This document shows, one piece after another, positions 5,689-10,342 of a DNA stretch of 10,342 bases. A model generated the notes under the pieces. The model was not told the DNA's origin. It worked only from the letters and a program-made list of their open reading frames with translations, and did no database searches. Numbering within the stretch: position 1 is the first letter of the stretch; every line of letters starts with the position of its first letter. Both the position numbers and the translations under genes were made by a program. Source of the stretch: Christensenella sp. UBA941 (GTDB lineage Bacteria > Bacillota > Clostridia > Christensenellales > UBA941). Location: contig DBDD01000341.1 in the NCBI GenBank assembly GCA_002293365.1, positions 1 to 10,342 on the forward strand. Reading direction: 5' to 3'.

Positions 5689-6198
5689 ATGCTTGTGAAT
5701 GAAACCCTGAACGTTATCATGTCGCGCAGGAGCGTGCGCGCTTATAAACCCGATCCTGTTCCGCAAAACGCGCTGGCGTCCATACTGGAAGCCGGAGGAG
5801 CCGCGCCGTATGTCGTGCCAAAATCCAGATATTGCGCAGTAATTCAGGATAAAAGCCAAATCGAGCGCCTAAGCAAGGCCGCGAAAGAGCAAGGTGTTAA
5901 AATCAGCGATTCGCACCGTGAGCTTTTTTCCGCGCCCGGCTTTGACGGCACATACGGCGCGCCGGTCGTCATAATCGTCGCGGGCAATGAAAAAACTCCG
6001 CAGTACGAAGCGGTATGCGGCGCTTCCGTTCAAAACATGCTCCTGGCCGCCAAGTCGCTGGGCATAGCTTCCTGTTGGGTTTACTTCCCCATCTTTGCCT
6101 TTCATGGAGCGCAGGAAGTGCTTTGGCGCAAGGAGCTGCGCATTCCGGACGGCTATAGGCCATGCGCCGCGGTATTACTGGGATACGCGAAAGAGTGA
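5689..6198 (+). CDS. Nitroreductase-family FMN flavoprotein
   Basis: A 169-residue member of the nitroreductase superfamily, expected to bind FMN and reduce a substrate with NAD(P)H, usually as a dimer in the cytoplasm. The family start RRSVRAY (13-19) carries the FMN-phosphate-binding arginines. The central YGAPVVIIVAG (89-99) and the helix GASVQNMLLAAKSLGIASCW (111-130) are typical, and the C-terminal strand CAAVLLGY (159-166) is present. Length is near the short end of the family. ATG 5689 is preferred; AAGGAG lies 12 bases upstream, a longer spacing than for its neighbours, so the GTG two codons later cannot be excluded. It is followed 28 bases later by the FAD oxidoreductase, probably in one transcript. 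The substrate (nitroaromatic, quinone, flavin or other) is unknown. Confidence 0.9.
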   Translation: MLVNETLNVIMSRRSVRAYKPDPVPQNALASILEAGGAAPYVVPKSRYCAVIQDKSQIERLSKAAKEQGVKISDSHRELFSAPGFDGTYGAPVVIIVAGNEKTPQYEAVCGASVQNMLLAAKSLGIASCWVYFPIFAFHGAQEVLWRKELRIPDGYRPCAAVLLGYAKE

Positions 6199-6226
6199 AT
6201 TCTATCCACAAATGAAGGAGACGCAT

Positions 6227-7678
6227 ATGAAAAGCTACGATGTCCTAATCATAGGCGCGGGGCCCGCGGGAATATTTACGGCCCTGGAGCTGATTCGCCA
6301 AGGGAAAAAGCTAAATATCGCCATCGTCGAAAAGGGAGTACGCATCGAAAAGCGGAGCTGCCCCAAGGTCGTAACGAAGCAATGCGTAAATTGCAAGCCC
6401 TACTGCCATATCACCACCGGCTTTTCCGGGGCCGGCGCGTTTTCAGACGGCAAGCTTTCGCTTTCCTGCGATATCGGCGGCGAACTGCCCTCGCTGATCG
6501 GCGAGGAAAAGGCGCAGGATCTGATCGACTACGCCGATAAAATTTATCTGGAATTCGGCGCGGGCGACAAGGTCGAGGGCATTGGCAACGACGACAAGGT
6601 TAAAAATATTCGCAAGCGGGCGATTCAAGCCGGGCTGAAGCTCGTCGACTGCCCCATACGGCATTTGGGCACGGAAAAAGCCCAGGAAATCTACGGACGC
6701 ATACAGGAATACCTTCGCGAAAACGGCGTCGAGCTCCTATTCGAAACGTGCTGCGAGAATATCATTTTGGACGGCGAAACTTGCCTCGGCGCGTATATAA
6801 CGGATAAAAAAGGCGTTCAAGACGAAATACGCGCGCGGCATACGGTCGTCGCGACGGGCAGACGGGGCGCGGACTGGCTGGAAAAGCTATGCGCCGAGCA
6901 CGGCATCGCGCACAGCCCCGGCACGGTCGACGTCGGCGTGCGCGTAGAGGTGCGCAACGAAATCATGGAGGACGTGAATAACGTCCTATACGAATCCAAG
7001 CTTATCGGCTTTCCATCGCCGTTTAAGGACAAGGTGCGCACATTTTGCCAAAATCCCGGCGGCTTTGTGAGCCAGGAAAACTACGATAACGACCTCGCTG
7101 TCGTAAACGGGCACTCATACAAAGAGCGTAAAACACAGAATACAAACCTGGCAATATTGTGCTCGCACAATTTCATTCACCCGTTTAACCAGCCTATCGC
7201 CTACGCCCAAAAAGTCGGCGAGCTGACAAATATGCTCGGCGACGGCCATATACTCGTACAGCGCTACGGCGATATCCTCGCCGGCAAGCGCACATGGCAG
7301 GACGAGCTGGTTCGATCCAACGTTCGCCCAACTCTAATAGACGCCGTGGCCGGGGATATAACCTCCGCTATGCCCTATCGCTCGATGGTGAATATCATCA
7401 ACTTCATACAGGCCGTGGATTTGGTCGTACCGGGCTTCGCCTCCACGGAAACTTTACTCTACTCTCCGGAGCTGAAGTTCTACAGCAACCGCGTAAAGCT
7501 GGACGAAAACCTGCGCACGAGCATCGAGGGCCTTCACTGCCTGGGCGATTCCAGCGGCTGGACGCGCGGCTTGATGATGTCCTCCGCCATGGGCGTGCTT
7601 ATGGGAAGATTGCTGATATCTATCACCGCCCGTATAATTCCGTCAGCTGTCGCATCTCCCCAGCCAGTTCGGGCGTAA
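6227..7678 (+). CDS. FAD-dependent oxidoreductase (COG2509-like)
   Basis: A 483-residue flavoprotein. The N-terminal Rossmann motif GAGPAG (10-15) is followed by the ribose-binding acidic residue in IVEKG (Glu35). A cysteine cluster lies at 45, 53, 56 and 60, next to the family signature GFSGAGAFSDGKLSLS (65-80). VVATGRRGADW (207-217) is the second dinucleotide-fold strand, and GDSSGWTRGLMMSSAMG (440-456) is the C-terminal FAD-contacting motif. The architecture matches the poorly characterised COG2509 family of predicted FAD-dependent dehydrogenases. The start is set by AAGGAG six bases upstream; a longer in-frame reading from 6095 would run through the nitroreductase gene. It is downstream of and probably cotranscribed with the nitroreductase, so the two may form a redox pair. 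Its last 18 or so codons overlap malQ on the opposite strand, giving a tail (ITARIIPSAVASPQPVRA) that does not look like conserved family sequence. Confidence 0.88.
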   Translation: MKSYDVLIIGAGPAGIFTALELIRQGKKLNIAIVEKGVRIEKRSCPKVVTKQCVNCKPYCHITTGFSGAGAFSDGKLSLSCDIGGELPSLIGEEKAQDLIDYADKIYLEFGAGDKVEGIGNDDKVKNIRKRAIQAGLKLVDCPIRHLGTEKAQEIYGRIQEYLRENGVELLFETCCENIILDGETCLGAYITDKKGVQDEIRARHTVVATGRRGADWLEKLCAEHGIAHSPGTVDVGVRVEVRNEIMEDVNNVLYESKLIGFPSPFKDKVRTFCQNPGGFVSQENYDNDLAVVNGHSYKERKTQNTNLAILCSHNFIHPFNQPIAYAQKVGELTNMLGDGHILVQRYGDILAGKRTWQDELVRSNVRPTLIDAVAGDITSAMPYRSMVNIINFIQAVDLVVPGFASTETLLYSPELKFYSNRVKLDENLRTSIEGLHCLGDSSGWTRGLMMSSAMGVLMGRLLISITARIIPSAVASPQPVRA

Positions 7679-9110
7679 GGTCGCCCTGAACGGCGCGCCA
7701 GCGCCAATTGCGCCCGCCAACGGTTGAAGGTATGTTCACCCTTGCTTCGCTGCCGAGGCCCAGCCAGTCCTGGAGCGGCACGACAGAAAGCTTTGCCTGA
7801 TTTTGCAGCGCGAGGCGAATCATAGCGCGGGGCAGCGCCTCCGCGCTGTCAACACCGGTATAAGCCATGGCGTTGGCCACGGCGTCCTTGGGCGCGTTTT
7901 GGGCCCAGCCCAGTACCGTGTCGTTATCGTGCGTTCCGGTAAACACCACATCCCCATGATCGTAGCTAAACGGGCTGTAGTCGCCCGGTTCCCTCGAATC
8001 GAACGCGAATTGAAGCACCTTCATGCCTGGATACCCGGATTCGCGCAAGAATTCGCGCAGTGCCGGCGTGTGAAAGCCCAAATCCTCCACTATGACGCGC
8101 GCGTACGGCAGCGATTGCTTCACGGCGCCGACAAAGGCCATGTCCGGCCCATTGCGCCAGCGCCCTTTAACGGCGGTGCTGCCAAATGGAATGGCATAGT
8201 AGCTTTCTAGCCCACGGAAATGATCGATACGCAGCACGTCATAAAGCTCAAAGCTCGCGTGCATGCGCTTTAGCCACCAAGCGTAGCCGTTTTTCGCCAT
8301 AGCGTCCCAGTCGTACAGCGGATTGCCCCAGAGCTGGCCTTCCGCCGTAAAGCTGTCGGGCGGGCAGCCCGCTACCTCAAGGGGCGCGGCGTTCGGCCCG
8401 AATTGACAAAGCTTCTTGTCCGCCCAAACGTCGGCGCTGTCCATCGCCACGTAAATAGGTATGTCGCCGATAATCTCGACGCCTTTTTTGTTCGCGTACG
8501 CGCGCAGCGAGCGCCATTGGCTAAAGAACAGATACTGTACGAAGCGATGATATCGGATATCCTTTTCAAGCGATTCTCTTAGGGCGCTAAGCTCTGCGGA
8601 GTCGGCCATTTTCAGCCCGTCGCGCCATTCGACCCATGAACGCCCGCCTTCCGATTGCTTTATCGCCATGAAAAGGGCGTAGTTATCCAGCCAAAAATCA
8701 TTATCTTTGTTGAACGCCGCAAGTTCCGGCGCGTCCTTGAAGCGGGCAAAGGCCTTGCGCAAAACCCGTTCCCTATTTCTATAAAGCAATTCGTAGGAAA
8801 CCGAGCGCGCGTCGCCGCCCCAATCGAGCGCCTCGTACTCTTCGCGGCGGACAAGGCCTTGCGCGCATAACGCGTCCAGGTCGATGAAATACGGATTGCC
8901 CGCGAACGCGGAAAAACTTTGGTAGGGGCTGTCGCCAAAGCTTGTCGGCCCAAGCGGCAGTACCTGCCAGTAGCGCTGGCCGGCGGCGGCCAGAAAATCT
9001 ACCCAGCGCCGGGCATTGTCGCCGAGCGTCCCTATGCCATAGGGCGAAGGCAGGCTGCTTACCGGCAGCAATACGCCCGCCGCGCGGCGAGGGATATCTT
9101 GGCGCTCCAT
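7623..9110 (-). CDS. malQ: 4-alpha-glucanotransferase (amylomaltase, GH77)
   Basis: A 495-residue cytoplasmic GH77 enzyme that transfers alpha-1,4-glucan segments between malto-oligosaccharides, freeing glucose and lengthening short chains for phosphorolysis. It has the family N-terminus (GVLLPVSSLPSPYGIGTLG, 12-30), LPLGPTSFGDSPYQSFSAFAG (51-71), and GDIPIYVAMDSADVWA (215-230). The catalytic residues are visible: nucleophile Asp296 in RIDHFRG, acid/base Glu342 in VEDLGFH, and Asp395 in TGTHDND. The C-terminal VNIPSTVGGRNWRWR (458-472) is also typical. Length is normal for the bacterial amylomaltase type. The ATG lies four bases after the MalG-like stop; the Shine-Dalgarno is modest (AAGGG eight bases upstream, overlapping the end of malG), so translation may be coupled. 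Its position downstream of two permease genes fits malto-oligosaccharide use. Confidence 0.96.
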   Translation of the reverse strand: MERQDIPRRAAGVLLPVSSLPSPYGIGTLGDNARRWVDFLAAAGQRYWQVLPLGPTSFGDSPYQSFSAFAGNPYFIDLDALCAQGLVRREEYEALDWGGDARSVSYELLYRNRERVLRKAFARFKDAPELAAFNKDNDFWLDNYALFMAIKQSEGGRSWVEWRDGLKMADSAELSALRESLEKDIRYHRFVQYLFFSQWRSLRAYANKKGVEIIGDIPIYVAMDSADVWADKKLCQFGPNAAPLEVAGCPPDSFTAEGQLWGNPLYDWDAMAKNGYAWWLKRMHASFELYDVLRIDHFRGLESYYAIPFGSTAVKGRWRNGPDMAFVGAVKQSLPYARVIVEDLGFHTPALREFLRESGYPGMKVLQFAFDSREPGDYSPFSYDHGDVVFTGTHDNDTVLGWAQNAPKDAVANAMAYTGVDSAEALPRAMIRLALQNQAKLSVVPLQDWLGLGSEARVNIPSTVGGRNWRWRAVQGDLTPELAGEMRQLTELYGR

Positions 9111-9114
9111 AACG

Positions 9115-9954
9115 CTAACCCTTGACCGCGCCGGCTGCGACGCCCTTAATGATATATTTCTGGCACGACAGATAGAACACTACAACAGGAATTACCGCCA
9201 TGACAAGACAAGCCATGATCGCGCCCATGTCGACCCGTCCGTAGCTGCCCTTCATCATCTGTATGGTCATCGATATCGTTTGGAACCGCCTTTGATCGAG
9301 CACGAGATATGGCAAAAGGAAGTCGTTCCAAATCCACATCGTTTGCAATATGCCCACGGAGATATACGTCGGCTTAAGCATCGGCAGCACGACCTTGAAG
9401 AAGATGCCAAGCGGCGAACAGCCGTCTATCATCGCGGCCTCTTCGATTTCCACGGGGATACTCTTTACGAAGCCGCAGAACATGAATACCGCCAGCCCCG
9501 CCCCGAAGCCGAGGTAGACGATTATAATCCCCCAAGGCGTATTGAGCTTTAATATATCCGCCGTCTTGGAAAGCGTAAACATAACCATCTGGAACGGCAC
9601 GACCATCGAGAATACGCAAAGCGTATACAGCAATTTCGTAACGCGGTTTTTCACGCGCGTTATGAACCAGCCGAACATCGAGCAGAATATCAAAATCGCC
9701 AGCACCGAGCCGACGGTTATGAGTACAGTCCAGCCAACGCCCTCCAGGAAGTCGTAGTCCTCTATGCCGACGGCGTAGTTTTCCAGCCCCGCGAAGGCCT
9801 TTTCGGAGGGCAGCTCGAAGGGTTCGAGGCTGATATACGCGCGTTTCTTGAAGGAGTTCATTATAATTATCAAGATCGGGACGACGTAGATGATGGCCGC
9901 GGCGGCTAAAGCGATTGAAGCCGTCCATCGGAAAGCCTTTCTCTTTGCGTTCAT
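9115..9954 (-). CDS. Carbohydrate ABC transporter permease, MalG type
   Basis: A 279-residue inner-membrane permease of the MalG/UgpE (CUT1) family. Hydrophobic segments lie at about 11-33, 75-97, 107-127, 140-162, 195-217 and 243-263, giving the usual six helices. The EAA loop that contacts the ATPase is at about 172-191 (EEAAMIDGCSPLGIFFKVVLP). The extracytoplasmic part after helix 1 holds FAGLENYAVG. The ATG overlaps the stop of the MalF-like gene in an ATGA arrangement, and GGGAGG precedes it by seven bases, so the two permeases are translationally coupled and should form one heterodimer. The downstream malQ suggests malto-oligosaccharides as the substrate, but permease sequence alone does not fix this. 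The ATPase and binding-protein genes are not in the window. Confidence 0.93.
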   Translation of the reverse strand: MNAKRKAFRWTASIALAAAAIIYVVPILIIIMNSFKKRAYISLEPFELPSEKAFAGLENYAVGIEDYDFLEGVGWTVLITVGSVLAILIFCSMFGWFITRVKNRVTKLLYTLCVFSMVVPFQMVMFTLSKTADILKLNTPWGIIIVYLGFGAGLAVFMFCGFVKSIPVEIEEAAMIDGCSPLGIFFKVVLPMLKPTYISVGILQTMWIWNDFLLPYLVLDQRRFQTISMTIQMMKGSYGRVDMGAIMACLVMAVIPVVVFYLSCQKYIIKGVAAGAVKG

Positions 9955-10342
9955 TGCTGCACCTCCCTTTCGCGGGTAAACTTTAGCTGCAAAAGCCCTA
10001 TTGCCACCACTATTACGAAGAAAATAACCGCCTTGGCCTGGCCTACGCCCTCGAAGCCGGGGCGGGCATAGAACGTATTGTAGATGTTCAGCGCCAGCAT
10101 CTCGGTCATTTTTGCCGGCTCTCCGGCCGTCAGCGCGAGGTTCTGGTCGAAGAGCTTAAAGCCGTTAACGACAGTGAGAAACGTGCAGATGGTGATGGCT
10201 GGCATCATCATCGGGATCGTCACGTGCCGAAGCCTCTGGCGGCTGTTCGCGCCGTCCATCTCGGCGGCCTCTTTCATTTCTCCCGGTATGGACTGGAACC
10301 CGGCGATATAGATGATCATCATGTAACCGATCTGCTGCCAGC
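9951..10342 (-). CDS. Carbohydrate ABC transporter permease, MalF/UgpA type (C-terminal part)
   Basis: The gene enters from the right edge, and 129 C-terminal residues are visible. The reading frame is open to the edge (it begins WQQIGYMMIIYIAGFQSIP, a typical MalF/UgpA stretch), so any Met near 10322 is internal. The EAA loop is KEAAEMDGANSRQRLRHVTI (residues about 23-42 of the visible part). Later come TFLTVVNGFKLFDQNLALT and the final transmembrane helix (about 102-118), then a short charged tail. The stop TGA overlaps the MalG-like ATG by four bases. It pairs with the MalG-like permease to form the membrane channel of a CUT1 sugar transporter. Confidence 0.93.
   Translation of the reverse strand, partial: WQQIGYMMIIYIAGFQSIPGEMKEAAEMDGANSRQRLRHVTIPMMMPAITICTFLTVVNGFKLFDQNLALTAGEPAKMTEMLALNIYNTFYARPGFEGVGQAKAVIFFVIVVAIGLLQLKFTREREVQQ

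Noticed and set aside
6095..6226. N-terminal extension of the FAD oxidoreductase
   Set aside because: It would overlap the nitroreductase gene in another frame, while the ATG at 6227 has an ideal Shine-Dalgarno and begins directly before the Rossmann motif.
9374..9928. A 184-codon open frame on the minus strand
   Set aside because: Alternative frame of the MalG-like permease, which has clear family motifs in its own frame.

Overview
The window looks like a chromosomal segment of a low-to-medium-GC Gram-positive bacterium, most likely a Clostridia-type Bacillota. The evidence is strong AGGAGG-type ribosome binding sites before nearly every gene, tightly packed operons, textbook TTGACA/TATAAT promoter elements, a lipoprotein with a Gram-positive-style lipobox, and ABC carbohydrate permeases. 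I could not run a taxonomic search, so the assignment is an inference. No RNA genes, insertion sequences, CRISPR arrays or phage genes were recognised, and there is no gene-free stretch longer than 300 bases.

Left block (1-4140, minus strand). A LacI/GalR-family repressor lies directly upstream of a gene cluster read right to left: an M20 metallo-deacylase/peptidase, a class-III (omega) PLP aminotransferase, and the first 33 codons of a lipoprotein, probably a transporter substrate-binding protein that continues off the left edge. The promoter of the cluster has a perfect TATAAT hexamer bracketed by two near-identical LacI-type operators whose centres are 32 bp apart. The repressor gene has a fully consensus promoter (TTGACA, 17 bp, TATAAT) and a third operator-like site in its own leader. 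The simplest reading is a self-contained, autoregulated catabolic regulon in which something is imported, deacylated to expose an amine, and transaminated. The substrate is unknown.

Middle block (4185-7678). A minus-strand gene encodes a phosphate-binding-protein-like (PstS-type) domain attached to four predicted transmembrane helices, with no Pst transporter genes beside it. It is divergent from a plus-strand pair: a nitroreductase-family FMN flavoprotein and a COG2509-like FAD-dependent oxidoreductase. The 208-bp divergent region holds the promoter of the PstS-like gene and two short inverted repeats.

Right block (7623-10342, minus strand). The end of a carbohydrate ABC transporter operon is present: the C-terminal part of a MalF-type permease, a complete MalG-type permease (ATGA overlap), and a GH77 4-alpha-glucanotransferase (MalQ) 4 bp downstream. 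This suggests uptake of malto-oligosaccharides and their cytoplasmic processing. The 3' end of malQ overlaps the 3' end of the FAD oxidoreductase by 56 bp on opposite strands.

All individual gene families are known. The least ordinary points are the LacI-controlled deacylase/aminotransferase cluster with its paired operators, the cysteine-rich N-terminus of the aminotransferase, the membrane-fused PstS-like protein, and the overlapping convergent 3' ends.
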